The position numbers were made by a program, and so were the translations under genes. Shown here piece after piece: positions 37,939 to 47,506 of a stretch of 48,664 nucleotides of DNA. The stretch comes from Verrucomicrobiales bacterium (lineage in GTDB: Bacteria; Verrucomicrobiota; Verrucomicrobiia; Verrucomicrobiales; V1-33). The notes below the pieces were generated by a model. The model searched no databases. It was given only the letters and a program-made list of their open reading frames with translations, and was not told the DNA's origin. The DNA lies in the NCBI GenBank assembly GCA_028293125.1, contig JAQGPJ010000065.1, forward strand, positions 1 to 48,664. Reading direction: 5' to 3'. Position 1 is the first letter of the stretch; every line of letters starts with the position of its first letter.

Positions 37939-39918
37939 ATGAGAAAAACCATTGCCGGCACTGCCGCCCTCACTCTGCTTTCCGGAGTTTCCCTTCAGGC
38001 TTCGATATCGGACTGGCAGACTGCCGCCACCACCGGAGCCACTCCTGCGGCGACCTATTTTCTTGAGGACTCCGTATCGGCGGTTTCCGGAGCTGCGCCC
38101 CAAGCCTTCTTCATCGGCAACTTTGACGGCAGCCGGTCGTTCGAGTTCATCGTCAATGCCGGAAACGCCGGCACCTCCTCCGCGGTGCTGGGCCTGTCCG
38201 GGCTTCAGGCGCTGAAGTTTGAGCAGTATGACAGCACCGGCGTGATCGGCATCACCAACTACGGTGTGGCGGACCACCTTTCCACAGCCCCCTCCCCTTT
38301 GAATGAGGAGGCCCAGCTGGTGTTCACCAGCGACGGTGCCGACACTCTGCTTTATGTGAACGGCGAGCTGGCCCACACCTTCACGGGAGTGCCCCTGCAG
38401 CTTACCGGCACCGTCGGCCTGGGTGCCACGATGGACGATGCCGGCGCTGGCATCGGCGACCGGTTGGATGGCCACATCCTCGGATTCACCAGCTATGCCA
38501 GCGTGCTCACCCCGGCACAGATCACGGCGCATTATCAGGCCCTGATCAAGGACCGCAAACCGGTTTACCTGGCGGCCTGGCAGGCAGCGGTGGGAGCAGG
38601 GCCCGTGACTCCGGCGCAGACGCTTTTCCAGACGGTCTCCGGCATGGCCCCGGCGCTGCTGAATGTCGGGGAGCTGGACGGGCCGAGGACGTTTGAGTTC
38701 ATCACCTATGCGGGTGATGCCGGAGCCTCGGGGGCATTGATGGGACGGGGTGGTTTTCAAGGCCTGAAATTTGAGCAGTGGAACAACTTGGGCACGGTGG
38801 GACTCACCACTTTCGGTGTTGCCGACTACGACTCCGGTATCGCCTCCCCCTTTCTGACGGTGGCGCAGGTGGCCTATGTGTCGGATGGGACCAATACCGA
38901 CCTCTACCTCAATGGGGAGCTGCAGTATACCTTTGAGGGTGCGCCGCTCAGCCTTACCGGCTACCAGGGGTTGGGCGCGGCAGGCAACATCACGGAGGCG
39001 GGGGGCGAGATCGTCTTCCGGGATCCGCTGGAGGGCCAGGTGCTGCGTTTCGCCAGCTACGACCGGGCTCTGACCGAGGCGGAGGTGACCGCGCATTACA
39101 CCGGATTCGCGGCTGACGCCGGGGCCGGGAACTTCACCGCCTGGCAGACCGCCGTGGCCGCTGCCTCGCCCACCGCCACCCGCAGGGAGCCGGCGGCCGG
39201 CGCGGACGGCGTGACGGTGGATGTGGGGCCGCTGACAGGGGACCGGACCTTTGAATTTGTGGTCAACTCCGGCATCTCCACCGCCAATGGCACGCTTCTG
39301 GGCGGCAATGCCCAGGCGCTGAAATACGAGCAGTGGAACGACACCGGCATGATCGGCATGACCAACTACGGCGTGGCCGACTACACCTCGCCGGCCGCCT
39401 CGCCCGACAGCGTGGACACCCACATCGTTTACACCTCCGACGGCACGGACACCACGCTCTATGTGGACGGGGTTCTGCAGCACACCTTCACAGGCGCGCC
39501 GCTCACGGGCACCGGACTGCAGGGCCTGGCGACCGCCGCAGGGCTGCCTGTGCTGGGAGCCACTTACTTCGATGTCCTGGACGGGCACATTCTCGGATTC
39601 GCCAGCTATGCCGATGCCCTTACGCCGGCGGTGCTGGCGGCCCACTACAAAGCCCTGACGGAAGGCTCCGCAGTGGTGCCCTCCGGCAGCTTCCAGATCA
39701 CCGCCTTCAGCCGCGATGCCGCCACCGGAGCCATCACCCTCACCTGGCCGTCCGCGGCGGGCGAGACCTTCTCCATCAAATATGGCACCAGCACTGCCGA
39801 CTTCACCGGCACCGCGGTGGCCAGCGTCCCCGCCTCCGCCGGGACCTCCACCACCGCCACCTTTGCCCCCCCGGTGGCGGGAGCGGCCCGCCTCTTCTTC
39901 CGCGTCGTCAAAAACTGA
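37939..39918 (+). CDS. Exported protein with three LamG-like modules
   Basis: A 659-residue protein with a signal peptide (MRKTIAGTAALTLLSGVSLQ). Three tandem concanavalin-A/LamG-like modules of about 190 residues follow. Each has a (S/P)RxFEFI(V/T) strand, LKFEQW or LKYEQW, a GxxGxTxxGVAD motif, an LYVNGEL or LYVDGVL strand, an HILGFASY or equivalent strand, and AHYxA. A short C-terminal FN3-like module (about 575-659) ends LFFRVVKN. LamG modules bind sugars or proteins. The same module occurs in the next two genes. There is no PEP-CTERM anchor on this one. Confidence 0.85.
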   Translation: MRKTIAGTAALTLLSGVSLQASISDWQTAATTGATPAATYFLEDSVSAVSGAAPQAFFIGNFDGSRSFEFIVNAGNAGTSSAVLGLSGLQALKFEQYDSTGVIGITNYGVADHLSTAPSPLNEEAQLVFTSDGADTLLYVNGELAHTFTGVPLQLTGTVGLGATMDDAGAGIGDRLDGHILGFTSYASVLTPAQITAHYQALIKDRKPVYLAAWQAAVGAGPVTPAQTLFQTVSGMAPALLNVGELDGPRTFEFITYAGDAGASGALMGRGGFQGLKFEQWNNLGTVGLTTFGVADYDSGIASPFLTVAQVAYVSDGTNTDLYLNGELQYTFEGAPLSLTGYQGLGAAGNITEAGGEIVFRDPLEGQVLRFASYDRALTEAEVTAHYTGFAADAGAGNFTAWQTAVAAASPTATRREPAAGADGVTVDVGPLTGDRTFEFVVNSGISTANGTLLGGNAQALKYEQWNDTGMIGMTNYGVADYTSPAASPDSVDTHIVYTSDGTDTTLYVDGVLQHTFTGAPLTGTGLQGLATAAGLPVLGATYFDVLDGHILGFASYADALTPAVLAAHYKALTEGSAVVPSGSFQITAFSRDAATGAITLTWPSAAGETFSIKYGTSTADFTGTAVASVPASAGTSTTATFAPPVAGAARLFFRVVKN

Positions 39919-39973
39919 TGCCCCCATGCTTCCCCCCTGCCCAAACACACTCCCATACCGCGATACCTCATCT

Positions 39974-40681
39974 ATGAAAATCCGCCATACTGCCAAAATC
40001 CTTGCCGCCGCCGCGGTCACCGCCGCGGCCTCCCTGAACGCCACTGCGGCCCTGACCCAGTGGCAGGATGCCGTGACCGCCGGACCGGCCACCGCCTCCA
40101 CCCATTTCACCACTGTTTCCACCGGCACGCAGGTGGATGTGGGCACCCTGGCCGGTGACCGCGCCTTCGAATTTGTGATCAACGCGACATCCAAAGCCAC
40201 ACCCTCCTCCGCGCTTCTGGGCACGTTCGAGGATGCCGGCGGCAAGCAGGCATTGAAGTTTGATCAATGGAACGCGACAGGCAATTTTGGCGTGACCAGC
40301 TTCGGGGTGGAGGACTTTTACACCACTGTGGCGGCTCCCTCGGGTGTGGACACCCATGTGGTGTTCACCTTCAATGGCACCAAGACAGACCTGTATGTGA
40401 ACGGCGTTTTCCAAACCACCATCAAAAGTGCGGCAAACGGGGATGTCGCCCTGGCCCTTACCGGAATGCAGGGGCTGGGCGGAGCCTTCAACGGGGGAGC
40501 CTATGTGGATCCCCTGCAGGGCAGCATTCTGGGTTTTGCCAGCTACGACAGTTCATTGAGCGCGGGGGATATTTCGGCCCACTACGCGGCTTTTGCCGCC
40601 CCTGTGCCCGAGGCCGGCTCCACCGCCCTCATGGGGCTGACGGTGATGGGGGCATGCCTGGTCCGCCGCCGGAAATCATAA
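39974..40681 (+). CDS. LamG-like protein with PEP-CTERM-like anchor
   Basis: A 235-residue single-module relative of the previous gene, in the same orientation and 55 bases downstream. It has a signal peptide (about 1-26, ending LNATA), one LamG-like module (about 27-205: AFEFVINATSKATPSSALLG, LKFDQWNATGNFGVTSFGVE, TDLYVNGVF, SILGFASYDSSLSAGDISAH) and a tail with VPEAG, a short helix and RRRKS at the very end. The tail is the same VPEA-type sorting signal as the DUF4394 protein at 4039. It is likely anchored at the surface by an exosortase pathway. Confidence 0.85.
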   Translation: MKIRHTAKILAAAAVTAAASLNATAALTQWQDAVTAGPATASTHFTTVSTGTQVDVGTLAGDRAFEFVINATSKATPSSALLGTFEDAGGKQALKFDQWNATGNFGVTSFGVEDFYTTVAAPSGVDTHVVFTFNGTKTDLYVNGVFQTTIKSAANGDVALALTGMQGLGGAFNGGAYVDPLQGSILGFASYDSSLSAGDISAHYAAFAAPVPEAGSTALMGLTVMGACLVRRRKS

Positions 40682-40779
40682 AAATCCGGTAACACGGATT
40701 ATTTTCCCCGCTGAAGTAAAACATTGACTTCCGTGCCGGAAAACTGAATTTTCCATTAAATATATAAGTGAGTGGGGAT

Positions 40780-40815
40780 CCGTCCGCAGCCTGCGGGCGG
40801 TTCCTCATTTTTAGT
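40780..40815 (+). terminator. Rho-independent-like terminator
   Basis: CCGTCCGCAGCCTGCGGGCGG forms a hairpin, followed by TTCCTCATTTTT. It is about 100 bases beyond the stop of the LamG/PEP-CTERM gene. AT-rich DNA with possible -10 boxes (AATATATAAG) lies just before it. The rest of the gap to 41114 shows no gene. Confidence 0.55.
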
Positions 40816-41114
40816 TCCGGCTTTCCATGCCGCCCCCGCCCCGCCCCTCCGTGATTCAAGGCTGAACCTCCGCGGGCCATTTGATAACCGCGCCAGCGAC
40901 ACCGGCAGGCCGGCACCTGAACGGAAAGGATCGGGAACATCCGCCGCGTATCCGGTCAGGAGAACCCTATCCATGCACCCCATTTGGCTGGATGCATGCT
41001 TTCCGGCAGCTTCCCTCCGATTCCAATCCCGTGTCCCTCCCCCTGATTCCCTGTCCGGCCAAGTCCGGCACTCTGTCCTCCGTCCGGAAAATCCGCTTCC
41101 GTCAGGGGGGGTGG

Positions 41115-44100
41115 ATGGCTTCTCTCTGCTTTCTGCTGCCCTTTGCCCACCTGCCGGCCCGTGCCGGACTGACGGAATATGATGCCGCCGTGGCTGCGGA
41201 TGCCGCCGCCGGGCTGGATCCCACCGCCCGCCTGACGGATGCCGCCACTTTCCTGGGCAGCGGCGGCATCCCCTTTGATTTTGGCGGCGTGACCGGGGAC
41301 GGCACCTTCGAGTGCATTGTGGAAGCCACCGGAAACGTCAGCAGCGGCTATCTGGCGGTCGGTGCCAATACAGCCAGCAATCTGCGGATTCAGCAGTGGC
41401 CTAACACCGGCCAGGTCGGCCTGACGCAGCTTGGGGTGGCCGATTATCTGTTCACCCCGGCGGTCTCCGCGCCTGCCGCCCCCGCCCATCTGGCCTATGT
41501 CTGGGACGGGGCGGGGACGATGCAGCTTTATGTCAATGGCATGCCGGCCGGCAGCATCAGTTCCGTCACCCCGGATTTCGGCCTGCCCTCCGGCGAAGGC
41601 TGGCTGGGGGCCAATCCCTCCAATGGAGAGGGTATGTCCGGCACCGTTTACCGGGTGACCTGTTATGACTCCATGCTCAGCGGAACCGTGCTGAAGCGGC
41701 ATGGGGACGCGTTCCAGGGTTTGGCACCGCAACCGGTCATTGAGTTCTTCACCGCCGATCCCGTCACCGTTCCCGCCGGCAGTCCGGCCACCCTGCACTG
41801 GCAGGTCACGGGGGCGGATGCCGTCCGGCTGGATGGCGTGGACGTGAACGGACTTTCCCAAAAAACCGTCACTCCCGCGGCCACCACCACCTGGACTCTC
41901 ACGGCGGAGAACTCCCAGGGCACAGCGCAGGCATCTGTTCAGGTGCAGGTCACGCCGGTCACCCCCCCTCCAGCCGGCGACCGTGTGGTCATCAACGAAT
42001 TCATGGCCGCCAACTCCTCCACCCTGGCGGATTCCGACGGGGAATTCTCCGACTGGCTGGAGCTTTACAACCCCACCGCTTCCACCGTGAATTTGGGTGG
42101 CTTCTTTCTGACAGACAAAGCCTCCTGGCCGCAGCAGTGGGCCCTGCCCGCCGTGGAGCTGCCGCCCGGCTCCTGGCGGATCGTGTTTCTCTCCGGCAAG
42201 GACCGGATTGCCCCCGGCGGCGAATGGCATGCCAATTTCAAACTTTCCAAGAACGGCGAATACCTGGCGCTGACCGGGCCTGACAGCGGAGTGGTGCACG
42301 CGTTCTCCCCGTCGTACCCGGCGCAGGAGGACGATGTCAGCTACGGCCTGGCCAGCGGCGATCCGGGGATCGCCGGCTATCTGGGCCATCCCACGCCGGG
42401 CGCGGCCAATGACCCCTCCCCGCCCACTCCGGCGCGCATTGTGTTTTCCGAAACCGGTGGACTGCTGCGGCAGCCGGTCACCCTGACGCTCAGCTGCGCC
42501 ACCGCCGGCGCGGAGATCCGCTATCAGATCAACAAGGCTGCGGAGGCTGTCTACACCGCGCCCATTCCCATCACCGCCACCACCAAAATCCGGGCATGGG
42601 CGGTGCGGCAGGGCCGGAAAGGGCCGGAATCTCTGATCAGCTGGGTGAAACTGGCCCCGAATCTGGCCGGTTACACCTCGCCGCTGCCGATCATGCTGAT
42701 CGACAATTTCGCCGCCGGTCCCGTGCCTCAGAAAGGGTGGAGCGGCGATGGCTCCGGAATCCGCCAGGTGCCACGCCAGACCGCCGCGTGGGTGGGCTGG
42801 GACCGGTCCGGCAGCACGGCGTCCACGGGGGACGGGCCGCAGTTTTTCAGCAGCATCGGCATCCGGGGGCGCGGAGCTTTCTCCAGCTCCTGGAGACAGA
42901 AACCGTACTCCGTGGAGGCCATGGACGCCGGTGGCGGGGAGCGGGAGGTGCCGGTGCTGGACATGCCGGCCCACTCCGACTGGATCTTTTATTTCCCCGA
43001 CCCCGACGAAAGCAGGGACCCCACCCTGCTGTTCAACACTTTCGTTTATGACCTGAGCCGGCGGCTGGGCCATGACGCGCCACGGTTCCGGTGGGTGGAG
43101 CTGTTTGTAAATGAGGATGGGGGCGACATCTCCCTGACCGACCGGCGCGGGGTTTACGCGGTGCTGGAGAAAGTCTCGCGCGGGCCGGACCGCCTCAACT
43201 TTCAAAAACTGAGCGTCGACGGCACCCAGGGCAGCTGGCTGCTGAGCCTGAACCGCATGGACGCCATCCCGGAAAAGGGATGGCCGGCGGAGAACGGCGT
43301 GCGGACACCCCAGTTTTTCCGCACGGCCGGCCCCAACCGCATTCTCCAGACCCAGCCCAACAACCCGGCCCAGATTGGCGACGATCAGCCGCAGCAGAGC
43401 AATGGGTTTCTGAATTTCGACAATCCCGGCGGCTACACCATCAACCCCGCCCAGCGGGCCGCCATCGAGGGGTGGTTCAAAAATTTTGAGGATGTGCTCT
43501 ACAGCAACTCCCAGTGGAGGGACCCGGTCAACGGCTACCGCAAATGGCTGGATGACCGGGATTTCGCGGAATACTTCATCTTCAACGAACTGACCAAAAA
43601 CGGCGATGGCCTGCTCATTTCCATGTATCCTTGGAAAGGCGATGATGGACGGCTGCGCATGGGGCCCGCCTGGGACTACAACTGGTCGAGCTACTACGTC
43701 GGGGGCGGGGCCACAGATGGGCTGCGCTGGCGCGGGGACCGGCTGTGGTATGCCCGGCTGTTCGCGGATCCGGACTTCATGCAGCTCTACACGGACCGCT
43801 GGTTCGCCTTCCGCCAGTCTGCCATGAGCAACGACGGCATGTCGGCCATCATTGACGCCCAGGCGGCGGAAATCACCTCCGCCAAGGCAGTGGCCCAGGG
43901 GATTTCCAGCGCCTCCGCCTGGCAGGGCCGGCTGACCCGGATGAAAAACTGGCTCAACAGCCGCGCCGACTGGGTCGATGCCCAGTATGTGGCCCGTCCC
44001 GTGTTGGGGGTGGCCGGAGGAACCGTGCCTTCCGGGCAGACGGTGGGCATTACGGTATCGGCGGGCAGCGCTTATTATACACTGGATGGCAGTGATCCGC

Positions 44101-45083
44101 GGGCTTCGGGAGGGAACATCTCTGTCTCCGCAAAGGCGGGCAATGCCGTCACTCTGTCCGGCGACACCCGCCTGACGGCGCGGGCGCGGGTGTCCACCAC
44201 CCGGTGGAGCGCGCCGGTGACGGCGGTGTATGTGACGGACGCCATGCCGGCGTCGGCGGGAAATCTGACGGTTTCCGAAATCCATTACCACCCCGCCGAT
44301 CCCTCCCCTGCGGAAACCGCCGCCGGCTTCACCGACACCGGGGATTTCGAATTCATCGAACTGCTGAACAGCGGCACTCAGAAAATCAGTCTCAGTGGAC
44401 TGCGCTTTGAGACCGGTTCCGGCGGTGAGGGAATCGGCTACGCGTTTGACAATGGCACCCAGTGGTCCGTGGAGCCGGGACAGAGGGTGGTCCTGGTGAA
44501 AAACGCCGCCGCCTTCACCCTGCGCTACGGACCGGGCATCCGCATTGCGGGCACTTACACGGGAAATCTGGGCAACCGTGGAGACACCCTCACCCTGGTG
44601 GACGGCCTGGGGTCGGTGATCCAGTCACTGCATTATACGGACACCGCTCCCTGGCCTGCGGAGGCGGACGGGACGGGCCGCAGTCTCACTCTGCTGGACG
44701 GCACTCCCGCGGCCCAGGCCGCAGCAGCGGGATCCTGGCGGGCCAGTGTGGCGGCGGGAGGATCGCCCGGTGCCTTGGACAGCGTGCCGCCACCAGCGGC
44801 GGACGGCGATTTGGCAGCCTATGTGTTTGAATCATTTCCGCTGGAGTGGAGCTGGCAAAACGGCAAAGCCACCGTGCGCCAGCGCCGGGTGGCCGGCAGC
44901 GATGCGGTGCTGGTGCGTCTGGAGTATTCCCCTGATCTGAGGGACTGGACGCCGGTGGGGCCGGAGGAGGCCGCAGGGGCCGTGGACCCGGCAGCCGCGG
45001 ATGGCACCGTGGTGCTGGAGCGCGGGCTGCCGGTCGGAATTCAGGGATTTATCCGCTGGCGGATCACGCGGCGCATGCCATAA
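41115..45083 (+). CDS. Giant exported LamG / lamin-tail / CotH protein
   Basis: A 1322-residue protein. A short signal (MASLCFLLPFAHLPARAG) is followed by a LamG-like module (about 20-205, with VGLTQLGVADY and LYVNGM), an Ig-like module (about 212-280), a lamin-tail domain (about 290-420: VVINEFMAANSSTLADSDGE, WLELYNPTASTVNLGGFFL), a chitobiase-type C-terminal module (about 440-515), a CotH region (about 570-870: IGIRGRGAFSSSWRQKPYSV, GVYAVLEKVSRGPDRLN, FNELTKNGDG, GPAWDYNWSS), another chitobiase-type module (about 965-1040), a second lamin-tail domain (about 1050-1190) and a C-terminal module with LEYSPDLRDWTPV. A start at 40992 is possible, but it would give a long N-terminal extension. It is probably surface exposed and kinase-like. 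Confidence 0.85.
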   Translation: MASLCFLLPFAHLPARAGLTEYDAAVAADAAAGLDPTARLTDAATFLGSGGIPFDFGGVTGDGTFECIVEATGNVSSGYLAVGANTASNLRIQQWPNTGQVGLTQLGVADYLFTPAVSAPAAPAHLAYVWDGAGTMQLYVNGMPAGSISSVTPDFGLPSGEGWLGANPSNGEGMSGTVYRVTCYDSMLSGTVLKRHGDAFQGLAPQPVIEFFTADPVTVPAGSPATLHWQVTGADAVRLDGVDVNGLSQKTVTPAATTTWTLTAENSQGTAQASVQVQVTPVTPPPAGDRVVINEFMAANSSTLADSDGEFSDWLELYNPTASTVNLGGFFLTDKASWPQQWALPAVELPPGSWRIVFLSGKDRIAPGGEWHANFKLSKNGEYLALTGPDSGVVHAFSPSYPAQEDDVSYGLASGDPGIAGYLGHPTPGAANDPSPPTPARIVFSETGGLLRQPVTLTLSCATAGAEIRYQINKAAEAVYTAPIPITATTKIRAWAVRQGRKGPESLISWVKLAPNLAGYTSPLPIMLIDNFAAGPVPQKGWSGDGSGIRQVPRQTAAWVGWDRSGSTASTGDGPQFFSSIGIRGRGAFSSSWRQKPYSVEAMDAGGGEREVPVLDMPAHSDWIFYFPDPDESRDPTLLFNTFVYDLSRRLGHDAPRFRWVELFVNEDGGDISLTDRRGVYAVLEKVSRGPDRLNFQKLSVDGTQGSWLLSLNRMDAIPEKGWPAENGVRTPQFFRTAGPNRILQTQPNNPAQIGDDQPQQSNGFLNFDNPGGYTINPAQRAAIEGWFKNFEDVLYSNSQWRDPVNGYRKWLDDRDFAEYFIFNELTKNGDGLLISMYPWKGDDGRLRMGPAWDYNWSSYYVGGGATDGLRWRGDRLWYARLFADPDFMQLYTDRWFAFRQSAMSNDGMSAIIDAQAAEITSAKAVAQGISSASAWQGRLTRMKNWLNSRADWVDAQYVARPVLGVAGGTVPSGQTVGITVSAGSAYYTLDGSDPRASGGNISVSAKAGNAVTLSGDTRLTARARVSTTRWSAPVTAVYVTDAMPASAGNLTVSEIHYHPADPSPAETAAGFTDTGDFEFIELLNSGTQKISLSGLRFETGSGGEGIGYAFDNGTQWSVEPGQRVVLVKNAAAFTLRYGPGIRIAGTYTGNLGNRGDTLTLVDGLGSVIQSLHYTDTAPWPAEADGTGRSLTLLDGTPAAQAAAAGSWRASVAAGGSPGALDSVPPPAADGDLAAYVFESFPLEWSWQNGKATVRQRRVAGSDAVLVRLEYSPDLRDWTPVGPEEAAGAVDPAAADGTVVLERGLPVGIQGFIRWRITRRMP

Positions 45084-45190
45084 ATCCCGCCCTCCGCGCT
45101 GGTCCGGAATCCCCGTGGGCCACTTCATTTTGAACAAAACCCCTCCGGTCCGGTCATTAAACCGAAAAGACTTCCGGAGGCGCTGGAGGA

Positions 45191-45219
45191 TTGCCAACCC
45201 CCCCGCACACTGTTAAACT
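45191..45219 (+). promoter_or_regulatory. Promoter of the coiled-coil/TPR gene
   Basis: TTGCCA (45191-45196) and TAAACT (45214-45219) are separated by 17 bases. The ATG at 45244 follows with a short leader. Confidence 0.5.
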
Positions 45220-45243
45220 GCGCGCCCCCTGTCCTTTAGGCCC

Positions 45244-47361
45244 ATGAAATTGCTTCCTTTTGCAGGTGCCTGTGCCTGCGCCCTGATGCTGATCTGCTCC
45301 CCTCCTGCGTGGGCGCAGCAGCCTGCATCCCCCGCCGGCCCCCCCATGCGCGCGGCCCAGGATTCCGCCTCCGCCATCTTTCTTCAGGGGCATCTGATTC
45401 TCAAGGAGGGTCTGGACAAGGAGAAAGCCGGGGATTTCGCCGGAGCTTATTTCAAATACCGGGACGCCCGCGACCTCTTTGACGCCGCCTACCGGGCGGA
45501 CTCCACCTGGCAGCCGGATGTGGTGGAGCGCCGCCGCCGCATTTCCCGCGATGACATGGAGCGCGTGCGCCAGATGGAGATCAAACGCCGGGCCGCCGGC
45601 GGCGAAATCTCCCTTTCCGGAGTGGTCGGATCCAGTCCTGATCCTGCGGATATGGACCGCAAATCCGTTCCCCCGGCCACAGGACGGAACACCGCGGAGG
45701 TGATCGACGAGCGGATGCGCGGCCTTCAGCAGCAGATTGAGGCCCTGAGCCAAAGGAACGAGGAGGTCATCCGGAAACTCGGTGCCCGCGAGGAGGAGCT
45801 GCGGAGCGCCAACCGGGAACTGCTGACCTCCCGCCGGAGTGAGACAGAACTGCGCAACGATTTGGAGGACGCCAAAACCAGTCTTCAGACTGCCGGCATC
45901 TCGGAAAAACGCCGCAATGCGGCGCTGACGAAAAAGGTGGCTGAACTGGAGGGACAATTGAAGGAGGCCGTGGCCAAACTCACCCAGTCCAACGATGAGA
46001 AGACCAAACTCCTGACCCAGCTGGAGGAGGCCTACGGAGAAATTAAACAGCGCACCCGGGAGCGTGATGACCTGCAGCGGGAGCGCGACGAGCTGGCCGC
46101 CCTGGTGGCGGGTGCGGACAATGGCAAGGGCATCGAAAAACTGAAAATCATCGAGGACAACAAGCGCCTGCGGAAGGAACTGGACACCGCACAGTCGCAG
46201 ATCGCCAAACTGACCGCTGAAAAATCAGCGGATTTGGCCCAGATCACGGCCCTGCGGAAGCAGGTGCAGGGCGTGCAGGAGGAACTGGCGAAGTTCCAGC
46301 AGGACAATCTGGACTACCGCCAGCAGATCGCGGCCCTGACCTCCCGACTGGACGAGACCAGCCGCCGCCTGGGCGATGTGGCCGAGGGGGCGGTGCCCGA
46401 AGTGGAGGCCAGCATGGAAAACAAGGTCCTGCGGGGCCTGATCCTCCAGCAGCTCAAGCAGCAGGCCAAACGCGAGGCCGCCCAGAGGAACATCCTGGAC
46501 GATCTGGCCCGCGAGGGGGTGCTGGACAAAATGAACGAGATGGGCGTGGAAACGGAGAAGCTGATGCGCTCCCTCCATGAAATGGCCTCCTCTGTGCCCC
46601 TCACCAAGGAGCAGCGGGGCCTGCTGAGCAATTCCAAGCTGGAAAGCTATCTCATGCAGAACGGCGTGGGCGAGCTCATGATGACCCAGGACATCGACGA
46701 GCTGAAAAACGGTGGCCCCAGCGCTTCCGGAGCTGACAGCCCGTCCGGCGGGGATCCCGATGCCTCTGCCGTCAGCTCCACCGGAGTGCGGGACAAAGCC
46801 GAGCTTTCCCCGGAGCTGAAAGCTTACGCCAACGCCGCCGAAATCCAGTTCGCGCAGGGGGATTTCACAACCGCGGAGTCCCAGTACCGCAAGATTCTGC
46901 TGGTGGATCCCATCAATGTTTATGGTCTGGTCAATCTCGGCGTGACCCAGATGCGGCAGGGGAAAAATGACGAGGCCAAGGAAAACATCCAGAAAGCCTT
47001 GGCCTATGACTATGACCGCGGCTCCACCCATTACCTGATGGGCATGCTGCACATGCGCATGAACAACATGGAAAAGGCCGTGGAGGACATCCGGCAGGGC
47101 CTCATTCTGGAACCCCAAAACGCCAACGCGCATCTGGCACTGGGAGTCATTGCCTTTCAGAGCAAGCGCATGGCGGATGCCGAGCGCGAGCTGAAGCAGG
47201 CTATCATCATCGACTCCTCCTGCGCCATGGCCCACTACAATCTCGCGGTTCTCTACGCCGGCGACGAGAAAAAGCTGGCCCAGGGCCGCGAGCACTACCG
47301 CCAGGCGCTCCGCCACGGTGCCGACCATGATCCCCGCATGGACAGCTTTTACGGGATTTAA
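45244..47361 (+). CDS. Periplasmic coiled-coil and TPR protein
   Basis: A 705-residue protein with a signal peptide (about 1-24, ending PPAWAQQ). A first helical repeat (about 45-80: LILKEGLDKEKAGDFAGAYF) is followed by a long coiled coil of Lys/Glu/Gln heptads (about 150-385). After a helical middle segment, four to five TPR units fill about 530-690 (AAEIQFAQGDFTTAESQYRK, LVNLGVTQMRQGKNDEAKEN, HYLMGMLHMRMNNMEKAVED, HLALGVIAFQSKRMADAERE). It resembles verrucomicrobial TPR scaffold proteins of the envelope. No enzymatic motif was seen. Its own promoter lies upstream. Confidence 0.8.
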   Translation: MKLLPFAGACACALMLICSPPAWAQQPASPAGPPMRAAQDSASAIFLQGHLILKEGLDKEKAGDFAGAYFKYRDARDLFDAAYRADSTWQPDVVERRRRISRDDMERVRQMEIKRRAAGGEISLSGVVGSSPDPADMDRKSVPPATGRNTAEVIDERMRGLQQQIEALSQRNEEVIRKLGAREEELRSANRELLTSRRSETELRNDLEDAKTSLQTAGISEKRRNAALTKKVAELEGQLKEAVAKLTQSNDEKTKLLTQLEEAYGEIKQRTRERDDLQRERDELAALVAGADNGKGIEKLKIIEDNKRLRKELDTAQSQIAKLTAEKSADLAQITALRKQVQGVQEELAKFQQDNLDYRQQIAALTSRLDETSRRLGDVAEGAVPEVEASMENKVLRGLILQQLKQQAKREAAQRNILDDLAREGVLDKMNEMGVETEKLMRSLHEMASSVPLTKEQRGLLSNSKLESYLMQNGVGELMMTQDIDELKNGGPSASGADSPSGGDPDASAVSSTGVRDKAELSPELKAYANAAEIQFAQGDFTTAESQYRKILLVDPINVYGLVNLGVTQMRQGKNDEAKENIQKALAYDYDRGSTHYLMGMLHMRMNNMEKAVEDIRQGLILEPQNANAHLALGVIAFQSKRMADAERELKQAIIIDSSCAMAHYNLAVLYAGDEKKLAQGREHYRQALRHGADHDPRMDSFYGI

Positions 47362-47506
47362 GACCGCTGTGGCGCGCTGGGAGAAAGCAGCCCGCCAGCC
47401 GCCAGCCGGAATCCGCCCAGGGGTGCCTGTGCGCGTCCTTCCTGAATCCGCAGGACTTACGCAATTCGTAGCAACAGTGGCGGAGAGCCGGACACCAAGG
47501 GCCACC

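Noticed and set aside
37765-40245. Minus-strand frame of about 826 codons
   Set aside because: It is antisense to the two LamG genes and shows only Gly/Val/Arg-rich composition.
40956-44291. Long minus-strand frame of about 1100 codons
   Set aside because: It lies antisense to the giant LamG/CotH gene, whose domains are clear. The antisense product is rich in His, Gly and Arg and has no recognisable domain, which is typical of a shadow frame in GC-rich DNA.
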